Origin: Planctomycetota bacterium
Lineage (GTDB): Bacteria > Planctomycetota > Phycisphaerae > Phycisphaerales > SM1A02
Direction of reading: 5' to 3'
NCBI GenBank assembly: GCA_027295435.1
Contig: JAPUKX010000256.1
Location: forward strand, 1 to 7,059
Length of the DNA: 7,059 nucleotides
Shown: piece by piece, positions 1-5,711 of the stretch
Layout of the letters: every line of letters starts with the position of its first letter
How positions within the stretch are numbered: the first letter of the stretch is position 1
Made by a program: the position numbers and the translations under genes
Notes under the pieces: model-generated
The model's database searches: none
Seen by the model: the letters and a program-made list of their open reading frames with translations, nothing else
What the model was told of the DNA's origin: nothing

Positions 1-1
1 T

Positions 2-88
2 CAGTCCGCCGCCCCCTCACCCTGCCCTGTCGCTCACCGGGGAGGCCCGCCTGTGGAACCGCCTCAAACCGCAGCGGCGTCCGTGTGA
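2..88 (+). CDS. Possible C-terminal end of an unknown protein (very weak)
   Basis: The frame beginning at base 2 stays open and stops at TGA 86-88. It would give a Pro/Ala-rich tail of 28 residues ending PPQTAAASV. Nothing in it is recognisable. The only support is position: a plus-strand gene ending here would be followed by about 90 bases of 3' untranslated RNA containing the fold at 91-154 and then the terminator at 177-207. The other two plus frames are also open through this stretch, so frame openness alone says little. It could equally be non-coding DNA. Confidence 0.15.
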   Translation, partial: QSAAPSPCPVAHRGGPPVEPPQTAAASV

Positions 89-90
89 TC

Positions 91-154
91 TCGAGATACC
101 CAGCGAGCCGGGTTGTGCCAACCCGGTGGACTCGCGCATGCGATGCGTATCCGA
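91..154 (+). other. Candidate structured RNA: three-way junction just upstream of a terminator
   Basis: On paper the plus strand folds into nested helices. The outer helix pairs 91-93 plus 95-99 (TCG, GATAC) with 147-154 (GTATCCGA), with A94 bulged. Inside it is a long arm: GCGAG 103-107 pairs with CTCGC 131-135, continuing directly into CCGGGTTG 108-115 with CAACCCGG 119-126, a TGC loop and a TGGA bulge at 127-130. Beside that arm is a short hairpin, GCAT 136-139 with ATGC 143-146. About 25 pairs close 64 bases. The likely terminator starts 23 bases downstream. I could not match it to RNase P, tmRNA, SRP, 6S, hammerhead, twister or a familiar riboswitch. It may be the 3' end of a small RNA or a structured 3' UTR. 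No energy calculation or covariation test was possible. Confidence 0.4.
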
Positions 155-176
155 AACCGGCGCCAACAACAACCAT

Positions 177-207
177 AAAGCCCAGGGAAAGCTTTCCCTG
201 GGCTTTT
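177..207 (+). terminator. Intrinsic terminator, 30-bp perfect palindrome
   Basis: AAAGCCCAGGGAAAG at 177-191 is followed immediately by its exact reverse complement at 192-206, centred on AAGCTT. As RNA it makes a stem of about 13 pairs closed by an AGCT tetraloop. On the plus strand it ends in CUUUUGU, so it would best stop transcripts entering from the left edge. On the minus strand the stem is followed by CUUUAUGG and then a UUG-rich run, a weaker U-tract. It may therefore also stop read-through from the rplI end of the large minus-strand cluster. Bidirectional use is inference. Confidence 0.7.
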
Positions 208-243
208 GTGGGCTTTCGACATTTCAGCGTTTCGGCGTTTACT

Positions 244-306
244 TCACGAGCACGGCCCCCAGTTAGCAAGCAGCGCCAGCAGGTCGAGGATGCCGACTGT
301 GCTGGC
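244..306 (-). pseudogene. Remnant C-terminus of a planctomycetal exported protein
   Basis: The minus strand encodes VGILDLLALLANWGPCS followed by TGA at 244-246. This closely resembles the end of the dockerin-like C-terminal module common on planctomycetal secreted proteins, where a 'D.(N/D)GDG.V...DLLALLA.WG' segment closes the protein. The acidic calcium-loop residues expected just before it are missing: the preceding residues read FAFGSGAST. The same frame stays open back to an ATG at 514-516, seven bases after the rplI stop, giving a possible 90-residue ORF. The upstream part (AYVGAYFAAYFG) is produced by the tandem repeat and does not look like a protein domain. I read it as the surviving tail of a deleted or decayed gene. 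A real small downstream gene is less likely. Confidence 0.4.
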
Positions 307-330
307 ACCCGACCCAAACGCAAACCCAAG

Positions 331-346
331 AAGGCGAGCACGCCTT
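331..346 (-). other. Small hairpin downstream of rplI, weak terminator candidate
   Basis: AAGGCG 331-336 and CGCCTT 341-346 form a 6-bp stem with a 4-base loop. On the minus strand it is followed by CTTGGGTTTGCG, a broken U-tract. It lies about 180 bases past the rplI stop, inside the decayed ORF. It could act as a weak stop for the minus-strand cluster, but the palindrome at 177-207 is a better candidate. Confidence 0.2.
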
Positions 347-391
347 GAATCGACTACTCCGCCAGGATATGAATAGGTGACTGTCCCGAAA

Positions 392-432
392 TACGCCGCG
401 AAATACGCCCCGACATACGCCACAACTACGCC
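392..432. repeat. Four-copy short tandem repeat, period about 12 bases
   Basis: TACGCC occurs at 392-397, 404-409, 416-421 and 427-432, with spacings of 12, 12 and 11 bases. The first two units share the longer word GAAATACGCC and the later ones have drifted. On the left it is flanked by AATAGGTGACTGTCCC (372-387). From memory, that word resembles sequence found beside REP/RAYT (IS200-like) transposase genes in many genomes; I cannot confirm this here. No transposase or clear terminal inverted repeat is present. Confidence 0.45.
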
Positions 433-522
433 GTGTTTGCCTAGCGTATCTGCGGAAACGTGGCCCGGCGGATCGCTTCGGTGACTCGCGGTGACTGATT
501 GGCCTACCTGCGGCATTCGCCG

Positions 523-1107
523 CTACGCCTTGGCCTTGGTGGTCTTGGCTTTCCGGCCGGGTGACGGCTTCTCGTCGCTGGGATCAGTTTCCGCAGACGG
601 TTCTTCGGCCTGGTCCTGGGCGGGCTCTGGCTCAGCGAGATCTTCCAGCTCGCGATCGGGCTTGACGATGAGGGTCGCCTCGGCGCGCAGGTCTTTGTCG
701 AACTGGATCGGGACGGGATACTCGCCGATTCGGCGAATGGCATGGCTGAGCCGCACAAACCTGACATCGACACCGTACCCGGCCGCTTGCAAAGCGTCTG
801 ACACGTCGCGCTGAGTCACCGATCCGTAGAGCGCGCCTTGGTCGTTGCAACTTCGCTCGATGGTGACCGTGACGTCGGCCAATTGTTCAACGAGCTGCTC
901 GCGGACGGCTCGCTGCGCGGACAGCTCAGATTGCGCCTTGGCGCGCTGCTCCTTGAGCGCGTAGATCTTGGCGGGCGTGGGGGGCTCGGCCAAACGGTGA
1001 GGCAGCAAATAGTTGCGGGCATACCCCAGCTTGACCCGCACCACGTCGCCCACGATGCCGAGGTTCTCGACAGTATTCAGCAGCAGCAGCTCAATGTTCC
1101 TGGCCAT
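523..1107 (-). CDS. rplI: 50S ribosomal protein bL9
   Basis: This large-subunit protein binds 23S rRNA near the L1 stalk base and helps keep the reading frame. The 194-residue product opens with MARNIELLLLNTVENLG, followed by the L9 signature GDVVRVKLGYARNYLLP (20-36). A long charged helix runs about 41-78. The C-terminal globular domain spans about 79-152 and includes GALYGSVT (91-98). The family is usually near 150 residues; the extra 153-194 is an acidic then Lys-rich tail (AEPEPAQDQAEEP, KAKTTKAKA). The frame is open upstream to 1365, but homology begins at the ATG at 1105-1107, so the longer start inside ssb is rejected. No Shine-Dalgarno is visible before that ATG. It is the last recognisable gene of the cluster, 103 bases after ssb. 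Confidence 0.95.
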   Translation of the reverse strand: MARNIELLLLNTVENLGIVGDVVRVKLGYARNYLLPHRLAEPPTPAKIYALKEQRAKAQSELSAQRAVREQLVEQLADVTVTIERSCNDQGALYGSVTQRDVSDALQAAGYGVDVRFVRLSHAIRRIGEYPVPIQFDKDLRAEATLIVKPDRELEDLAEPEPAQDQAEEPSAETDPSDEKPSPGRKAKTTKAKA

Positions 1108-1161
1108 GGTGGTTATCGTCGCCGAGTGTTGCAGCGCCCGCGTGCGCCGCTGAATCGAGGA

Positions 1162-1185
1162 GGCCCGAAGCTGGTCGTTCGGGCC
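1162..1185 (-). promoter_or_regulatory. Hairpin between ssb and rplI
   Basis: GGCCCGAA (1162-1169) and TTCGGGCC (1178-1185) form a perfect 8-bp stem with an 8-base loop. In the minus-strand mRNA it sits 25 bases after the ssb stop and 54 bases before the rplI start. It is not followed by a U-run, so it is unlikely to be a simple terminator. It could be an mRNA stability or processing site, or a leader element controlling rplI. It lies where rpsR sits in many other bacteria. Confidence 0.4.
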
Positions 1186-1210
1186 AGCCGGGATGTGGGC
1201 GGGGTTGTGA

Positions 1211-1672
1211 TCAGAATGGGATCTCGCTTTCGGCCACCGGCTGGTGCTCCGATTGCCCCGGTGGCGGCGAATCTTGGTGGGAGTCTTCGGGTTTCTTGGT
1301 GGATCGCGGCGCCGTGCTTCCGCCTGCTTCAGCGGGTCGTGAATCGACGAACTGAAAGTTCTCAATCACGACGCGGAGCTTGGAGCGATTCTTGCCCGAC
1401 TCACGGTCCTGCCATTGGTCGAGCTTGAGACGGCCTTCGATGAACACCGGTCTTCCCTTTGACAGATATTGGTTCATCACCTCGGCAGTTCGCCCCCACG
1501 CCTCACAATCAACGAAGGTGGTCTCATCACGGTCTTCGCCGTCCCGGGTCCGATACCGGCGATTGACCGCGATCCCGATGGTCGCCACGGGCTGATTGCT
1601 TGGCGTGAACTTCAACTCAACGTCGCGCGTGAGGTTCCCCATCAAAAAGACTTTGTTGACGTTCCCAGCCAT
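1211..1672 (-). CDS. ssb: Single-stranded DNA-binding protein
   Basis: This protein coats single-stranded DNA during replication, recombination and repair, normally as a tetramer. The 153-residue product has one OB-fold at about 5-109, starting NKVFLMGNLTRDVELKFTPS. It contains the expected aromatic DNA-contact region (FVDCEAWGRTAEV, W59; DQWQDRESG, W87). A flexible Pro/Ser/Gln-rich linker (about 111-146) leads to the acidic tip ESEIPF (148-153), the equivalent of the DDIPF tail that recruits partner proteins. Length and layout are normal for the family. The start is well supported: GGAGA at 1677-1681 is a good Shine-Dalgarno four bases before ATG. It lies 88 bases after rpsF and 103 before rplI. 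Confidence 0.96.
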   Translation of the reverse strand: MAGNVNKVFLMGNLTRDVELKFTPSNQPVATIGIAVNRRYRTRDGEDRDETTFVDCEAWGRTAEVMNQYLSKGRPVFIEGRLKLDQWQDRESGKNRSKLRVVIENFQFVDSRPAEAGGSTAPRSTKKPEDSHQDSPPPGQSEHQPVAESEIPF

Positions 1673-1760
1673 GGTTTCTCCAATGTGTTCGTGTTGTCCT
1701 TAACGGAATTGCATCGTGGGGGCTGGTGGTGAGTGGCTGCACTCCAATCCGCTCGGCAGT

Positions 1761-2261
1761 CTAAACCTTCAGATTGGTTGTGGCATCCTCCGTAGCGGGT
1801 TTGACGTTGACCTCGATAGTCGCGTCGTCCATTTTCTTCTCCGCCGCCTTCTCCTTTGCAGCCTTGGCTTTGGAGGCAGCGGCCACAGCCTCATCGCGCC
1901 GAAGTCGAATTTCGTCTTCCAGCTCCGTTCTGCCGTCAGCCGATTCCATTTGCTCGGGAGTGTACTGATCTGCCCGAATGATGAGCCAGCGGAGCAGTTG
2001 CTCGGAAAGATTACAATCGCGTTCGATACCGACCAAGGCGTTACTGCGTGCCCGGAAGTATATCAGGAAGTACACGCCTCGCTTGTGGCCCTTGATTTCG
2101 TACGCCAGCCGCCGCTCGTCGAACCTCCGCAGGCTGATCAGCTCAGCGTCGGCGCGAGCGAGAATCTCCATCATGTGATCGATCACAGCCTGGAGGTCAG
2201 CGGTGGCCGACTGGGGAAACAGAAACAAGCCTTCATAGGGGTTGATACGATCTTCTGACAT
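1761..2261 (-). CDS. rpsF: 30S ribosomal protein bS6
   Basis: This small-subunit platform protein normally pairs with bS18 on 16S rRNA. The 166-residue product has the S6 ferredoxin-like core in about the first 98 residues: YEGLFLFP (9-16), the basic RRLAYEIKGHKRGVYFLIYF strand pair (50-69), and LLRWLIIRAD (89-98). The classic core is about 95 residues. The remaining 68 form an extension with a charged, probably helical Ala/Lys/Glu stretch (about 112-144) and a polar end. The ATG at 2259-2261 is followed directly by the core. The ribosome site is weak (AAAGAGA, 2269-2275). It starts 26 bases after pth. Its usual partner gene rpsR is not in the window. Confidence 0.94.
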   Translation of the reverse strand: MSEDRINPYEGLFLFPQSATADLQAVIDHMMEILARADAELISLRRFDERRLAYEIKGHKRGVYFLIYFRARSNALVGIERDCNLSEQLLRWLIIRADQYTPEQMESADGRTELEDEIRLRRDEAVAAASKAKAAKEKAAEKKMDDATIEVNVKPATEDATTNLKV

Positions 2262-2287
2262 GGTTTGGTCTCTTTGAAGTCGCCGGT

Positions 2288-2863
2288 CTAGGCGGTTTGC
2301 CTGCGGTTGAATCGATTCATCGTCGCCACGATGCCGTGCAGCAACCAGCAGACGGCGGCGTCTACGGCCTCCTCCAACGCCGCGTCGATGAGTTGGAGCT
2401 GATCGGGCCGGAAGCGGCCCAACACGTATTCGCGTTGCGGGATGTGCTGCGGCGAGTCGATGCCGATCCGCAGGCGAGCGTAATCGCTGGTTGAAAGCTT
2501 CTCCTGGATGTCCGCAAGCCCATTATGGCCGCCCGCTCCTGAGCAGCTTCGCAGGCGGATCATCCCGCACGACAGGGCGATATCGTCCACGAGAACGAGC
2601 AGGTCAGCGGCGGGATCAAGGCGGTAGAATCGAACCGCCTCGGCCACGGACTGCCCGCAGCGGTTCATGAATGTCGTCGGCTTCACTAAGAGCACGCGGT
2701 GCCCGTTGATCGAGGCGTCAATGACGGCGCTGTGGAACCTGCTGCGAGCGATGGCGCCTGACGCATAACGACGAGCCAGACGATCCAGCGCGAGGTAGCC
2801 GACGTTGTGTCGGTCGAGCTCGTATCGACTGCCCGGGTTGCCAAGTCCGACGATCAGCTTCAT
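2288..2863 (-). CDS. pth: Peptidyl-tRNA hydrolase
   Basis: This cytoplasmic enzyme cleaves the ester bond of peptidyl-tRNAs that drop off the ribosome, releasing free tRNA. The 191-residue product is full length for the Pth1 family. All key residues are visible: GLGNPG (6-11) with N9, catalytic H19 in RHNVG, N67 in KPTTFMNRCGQS, D93 in VLVDDIAL, and GGHNGL with H113/N114. The end MNRFNRR is also usual. Its ATG (2861-2863) overlaps the rplY stop as ATGA, so translation is probably coupled. Only a weak AAGG lies upstream. The rplY-pth neighbourhood matches the ctc-spoVC pair known from Bacillus. It is likely essential and constitutively expressed. Confidence 0.97.
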   Translation of the reverse strand: MKLIVGLGNPGSRYELDRHNVGYLALDRLARRYASGAIARSRFHSAVIDASINGHRVLLVKPTTFMNRCGQSVAEAVRFYRLDPAADLLVLVDDIALSCGMIRLRSCSGAGGHNGLADIQEKLSTSDYARLRIGIDSPQHIPQREYVLGRFRPDQLQLIDAALEEAVDAAVCWLLHGIVATMNRFNRRQTA

Positions 2864-3531
2864 GGTGAGGCCTTGGATTCCGCTTCCTTGCCCTCCTCGG
2901 GCTTCGCTTCGGTGATGACCTCAGGCTCGGCCGGGCCGGGCGCAATCTCGACCTCCTCACCGACCGCCTCCTCAGCGTGGACAAACGACACGTGGGCAAT
3001 GGGCGTGTCGGCGGCGACCTTCGCTTGAACCCCGGGCGGAAGCGATACCTGGCCGACCGTCAGCATCGTGCCCTCGCCCATGGCGGTCAGATCAACCCTG
3101 ATCTCCTCAGGGATCTCATTCACGCGGCAAGTCACTTCGAGGTCGGTGAGGTCGTGGGTGAGGATGGCCCCGGCCGGGGCGGTGGCGGCGGGTGCTCCCA
3201 CGAAATGCAGATGAACGCGAACCTCCACCGTTTCGTCGAGATCCACGCGGGTGAAGTCCACATGGATGACCTCATCTCCCAGATACCCGAACTGCAGCTC
3301 CTTGACCAGGCAGGTCTCGCTCTTGCTGCCTTGGATGTCAAGGCGCAGCACATGGGTTCCGCGGCCTAGATGCGCGAGGATCTCCTTCTCGTCCACGCTG
3401 ACCGACACCGTCTCGCGCTTGTGGCCGTAGATCACAGCGGGCAGCCGCCCCTGCTTGCGTAGTCGCCGCGCGTAGCGGGTGCCGATACGCTGCCGAGGCT
3501 GAACTTCAATCACTGGCGTGTCGGGTTGCAT
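2860..3531 (-). CDS. rplY: 50S ribosomal protein bL25, long CTC/TL5 type
   Basis: This protein binds 5S rRNA. The 223-residue product is the two-domain form: an N-terminal L25 barrel in about 1-97 with RRLRKQGRLPAVIYG (22-36) and VIHVDFTRVD (88-97), then the TL5 C-terminal beta domain (about 98-185, VEVRVHLHFVGAP and EIPEEIRVDLTAM). From about 187 there is an acidic Glu/Pro/Ala tail (EEAVGEEVEIAPGPAEPE) ending in Lys-containing repeats. E. coli L25 has only the first domain; Thermus TL5 and Bacillus Ctc have both. The ATG at 3529-3531 is 33 bases after prs and has no strong Shine-Dalgarno. A G-rich run (3545-3554) lies in the gap. The stop overlaps the pth start. Confidence 0.95.
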   Translation of the reverse strand: MQPDTPVIEVQPRQRIGTRYARRLRKQGRLPAVIYGHKRETVSVSVDEKEILAHLGRGTHVLRLDIQGSKSETCLVKELQFGYLGDEVIHVDFTRVDLDETVEVRVHLHFVGAPAATAPAGAILTHDLTDLEVTCRVNEIPEEIRVDLTAMGEGTMLTVGQVSLPPGVQAKVAADTPIAHVSFVHAEEAVGEEVEIAPGPAEPEVITEAKPEEGKEAESKASP

Positions 3532-3564
3532 GGGTAAGGTCCCGGGTGGGGGGGTTGAGTGGCC

Positions 3565-4548
3565 TTAGCGCTTCGTTCCGATCACTTCGCGAAACAGCGA
3601 CGAGACGGACAGGTCGTGGTGGATGCGGTAGATCGCTTCGCCAAGAAGCCGCGAGACCGTCAGAGAAACCAGCTTATGTTGGATCAGTTTACACCGGTCG
3701 CCGTTGGGAATCGTGTCGGTGATGATGATTCGGCTGATCGGCGCTTCGGCGAGTCGGGGCATGGCCGAGCCGGCGAGCACCGGGTGCGTAGCTGCACAGA
3801 TCACGTCCGTCGCACCGTGATCCATGACGATCGTCGTCGCTTCGCAGACTGTGCCGGCGGTGGTGATCATATCGTCGATCATCAAGACAGTTCGACCGGC
3901 CACGTCACCAACGACGTTGCGAGACGCCACTTCCATGCCGGACTGCCTTCGCTTGTCGATGATCGCCAATTCGGCGCCAAGGCGATCGGCGTACATGTTG
4001 GCGACTTTCACGTTGCCCACGTCGGGTGACACGACCACGAGTTTGCCCAGTTCGGCTCTGTGATCGTCGAAGTATTCAAAGAGCACCGGTGCAGCCGAGA
4101 GGTGGTCCACCGGAATATCGAAGAAGCCCTGAATCTGCGCGGCATGCAGGTCCATGCACAACACGCGATCCGCCCCCGCCGCCGTGATCAGGTTCGCGAT
4201 GAGCTTCGCAGTAATCGGCACTCTCCCCTCGTCCTTGCGATCCTGGCGGGCGTAGCCGAAATAGGGAATCACCGCCGTAATTCGCTTGGCCGAGGCCCGG
4301 CGGAGGCAGTCGATGTAGATCAACAGCTCCATGACGTTGGCGTTGACCGGGTCGCAAGTAGACTGCACCACAAAGCAGTCGCGTCCACGAACGTCTTCGT
4401 CCACCTTCACCATCAATTCGCCGTCGGGAAACAGATTGGTCCTGGCCTTGCCCAGCGGAATGTTCAGGCAGTCACACATCGCTTCGGCCAAGTCGAGGCT
4501 GGCCCGGCCGGTGAACACTTTCAGATGGTCGCGGTCATTCGCACTCAC
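3565..4548 (-). CDS. prs: Ribose-phosphate pyrophosphokinase (PRPP synthase)
   Basis: This enzyme transfers pyrophosphate from ATP to ribose 5-phosphate to make PRPP for nucleotide, His, Trp and NAD synthesis. The 327-residue product, slightly longer than the usual 315 or so, has every class I landmark. These are FPDGE (40-44), the ATP-loop RQDRKDEGRVPITAK (101-115), the metal/ribose site DLHAAQIQGFF (133-143), SPDVG (174-178), KRR (199-201), and the PRPP loop VLMIDDMITTAGT (221-233). The catalytic-loop variant RKDEGR replaces the commoner RKxRSR; this is a known lineage variation, not damage. The start is GTG (4546-4548), overlapping the upstream glmU stop as GTGA, so the two are probably translationally coupled. 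It sits between glmU and rplY as in gcaD-prs-ctc. Confidence 0.97.
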   Translation of the reverse strand: MSANDRDHLKVFTGRASLDLAEAMCDCLNIPLGKARTNLFPDGELMVKVDEDVRGRDCFVVQSTCDPVNANVMELLIYIDCLRRASAKRITAVIPYFGYARQDRKDEGRVPITAKLIANLITAAGADRVLCMDLHAAQIQGFFDIPVDHLSAAPVLFEYFDDHRAELGKLVVVSPDVGNVKVANMYADRLGAELAIIDKRRQSGMEVASRNVVGDVAGRTVLMIDDMITTAGTVCEATTIVMDHGATDVICAATHPVLAGSAMPRLAEAPISRIIITDTIPNGDRCKLIQHKLVSLTVSRLLGEAIYRIHHDLSVSSLFREVIGTKR

Positions 4549-5339
4549 GTTCTTCGCTCCACCCGTGCAGACAGGATCGCATCGACTTCCGCCAACTGTT
4601 GCGGCGTGTTAATTGATAGCACTTCCTCGTAGGGGATTCCATTCACCAGCTCCACACGATGGCCACGAGCCCGCAACATCGCTGGAACGTCCGTGATCTG
4701 ATATTCCCCACTGGTCTCATCCGGTTCAAGCGCACGAAGCATCTCGAACAGCAACGCCGCATCGAAGCACGCATAACTTGGATAAATCTCGCGGATGGCC
4801 AATTGTTGTTGGTTTGCGTTGGCATCCTCCACGATCGCGTGGAACCGGCCGTGCTCGTCGCGCACGATTCGCCCGTAGCCCGTTGGGTCGTCAACGGTAG
4901 CCGTCGCCAGTGTGGCCGCAGCGCCCGTAGCCCGATGGCGATCCACGATCGACCGGATCGTTGAAGGGCGGATCAACGGGCCGTCACCGGCCAGCACCAG
5001 GACGTCCCCTTCAAAGGCGCCCAGCACAGATCGGGCACAGGCGGTTGCATGGCCGGTGCCAAGCCGGCGATCCTGGGCGACGTACTCGATATCAGCATCG
5101 TCGTTGTCAAACAACCGCCGAACCATCTCCGCGCCGTGCCCGACGACGAGGACGATCGGTCGGGCGCCCGCCTGCCGAGCTGCGTCGACGACCCATCGGA
5201 TCATGGGTTGGCTGGCGACCTCGCAAGCGACTTTGGGCAGATCGCCCTCCATCCGGGTGCCTTCGCCGGCAGCGAGGATAAGCGCGGCGATCGGCCGGTC
5301 GGGGCATTGGCTGTCTGAGTTGGAGGATTGTGCGCTCAC
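4545..5339 (-). CDS. GlmU-like sugar-1-phosphate nucleotidyltransferase, single domain
   Basis: The protein is related to the pyrophosphorylase half of GlmU, which makes UDP-GlcNAc from UTP and GlcNAc-1-phosphate. Visible in 264 residues are LAAGEGTRM...LPK (22-36), QDRRLGTGHA (89-98), AGDGPL with metal-binding D119, GYGRI (154-158), IVED (E171), GEYQITDV, and SINTPQQL with N244 at the second metal-ligand position. The left-handed beta-helix acetyltransferase domain of normal GlmU (about 200 more residues) is absent. The position of the sugar-contact Asn (E. coli N169, in EINTG) reads EIYPS here, with Tyr186. Synteny with gcaD-prs supports a GlmU role, but the true sugar or nucleotide could differ. 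The start is GTG 5337-5339; GGAG lies only one base upstream, too close to be a good ribosome site, and there is an in-frame TGA at 5379-5381. Confidence 0.88.
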   Translation of the reverse strand: MSAQSSNSDSQCPDRPIAALILAAGEGTRMEGDLPKVACEVASQPMIRWVVDAARQAGARPIVLVVGHGAEMVRRLFDNDDADIEYVAQDRRLGTGHATACARSVLGAFEGDVLVLAGDGPLIRPSTIRSIVDRHRATGAAATLATATVDDPTGYGRIVRDEHGRFHAIVEDANANQQQLAIREIYPSYACFDAALLFEMLRALEPDETSGEYQITDVPAMLRARGHRVELVNGIPYEEVLSINTPQQLAEVDAILSARVERRT

Positions 5340-5403
5340 GCTCCGACGCCCGATGTGCTCAATGGGTCGGCTCGCGGCTCAACGCAACCCATGAGTCTGG
5401 AAG

Positions 5404-5475
5404 CTGGCCCGCCAAGACTCGAACTTGGAATGCCTGGACCAAAACCAGGTGTGTTACCTATTACACCACGGGCCA
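5404..5475 (-). tRNA. tRNA-Gln (anticodon UUG)
   Basis: All four arms pair. The acceptor TGGCCCG (5469-5475) pairs with CGGGCCA (5405-5411). The D stem is GTGT/ACAC, and the anticodon stem CCTGG/CCAGG has the loop TTTTGGT, placing anticodon TTG at 5440-5442. The T arm is CCAAG-TTCGAGT-CTTGG. Total length is 72 bases with G as discriminator. CCA is not encoded; the next bases are CTTC. It lies 64 bases before the glmU-like gene on the same strand with no terminator visible between, so it may share the promoter at 5684-5711 and be processed out of a longer transcript. Confidence 0.96.
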
Positions 5476-5661
5476 GTGAAGCGGCTCCAGATGATCGTGT
5501 CTGACCACTCTTTGCCCGACCAACCGAACTCTCTGCGCGGCTCGGTGTCCGGCTGGGCCGAAGACCTCATCCGCGGCACACCTCCCCGAGGCTGGAACGC
5601 CCGCTTGCCGCGGCCGCAGCGCCCCATGCGGCGCTCCCGACTTGGCCGGGATCACCGACGG

Positions 5662-5673
5662 CCCCACGTGGGG
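5662..5673. promoter_or_regulatory. 12-bp palindrome at the predicted transcription start
   Basis: CCCCACGTGGGG is a perfect inverted repeat. It covers about +5 to +16 of the minus-strand transcript if the promoter at 5684-5711 is real. It could be an operator or simply a 5'-end hairpin. The sequence shows only its symmetry and position. Confidence 0.3.
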
Positions 5674-5683
5674 GAGTTGCAGG

Positions 5684-5711
5684 ATTGTACGAGCTTGCAG
5701 TCCCGCGTCAA
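5684..5711 (-). promoter_or_regulatory. Sigma70-like promoter for the tRNA-Gln/housekeeping cluster
   Basis: Reading the minus strand, TTGACG (5706-5711) is followed after 16 bases by TACAAT (5684-5689). Each matches the bacterial consensus at five of six positions. Transcription would begin near 5677 and run through tRNA-Gln into the glmU-like gene, prs and onward. It is the best promoter-like sequence I saw in the gap. Other internal promoters are not excluded. Confidence 0.6.

Noticed and set aside
90..156. Hammerhead ribozyme
   Set aside because: A CGAAAC follows the outer helix as in hammerheads, but the required CUGANGA before the helix is absent (CTCGAGA instead) and no cleavage triplet arrangement fits.
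85..348. Plus-strand ORF of 87 codons at the left end
   Set aside because: It reads through the terminator palindrome and the decayed C-terminal motif on the other strand and shows no domain.
479..496. Direct repeat CGGTGACT at 479-486 and 489-496
   Set aside because: Only two 8-base copies with no further context; too short to call an element.
1108..1365. Upstream extension of rplI by 86 codons
   Set aside because: bL9 homology starts exactly at ATG 1107. The extension overlaps ssb and has a non-protein-like Arg/Ser/Pro composition.
838..1428. Plus-strand ORF of 196 codons
   Set aside because: It is antisense to rplI and ssb, both certain, and has no recognisable motif.
4060..4632. Plus-strand ORF of 190 codons
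   Set aside because: It is antisense to prs and the end of the glmU-like gene; its His/Val/Arg-rich translation is typical of a shadow frame.
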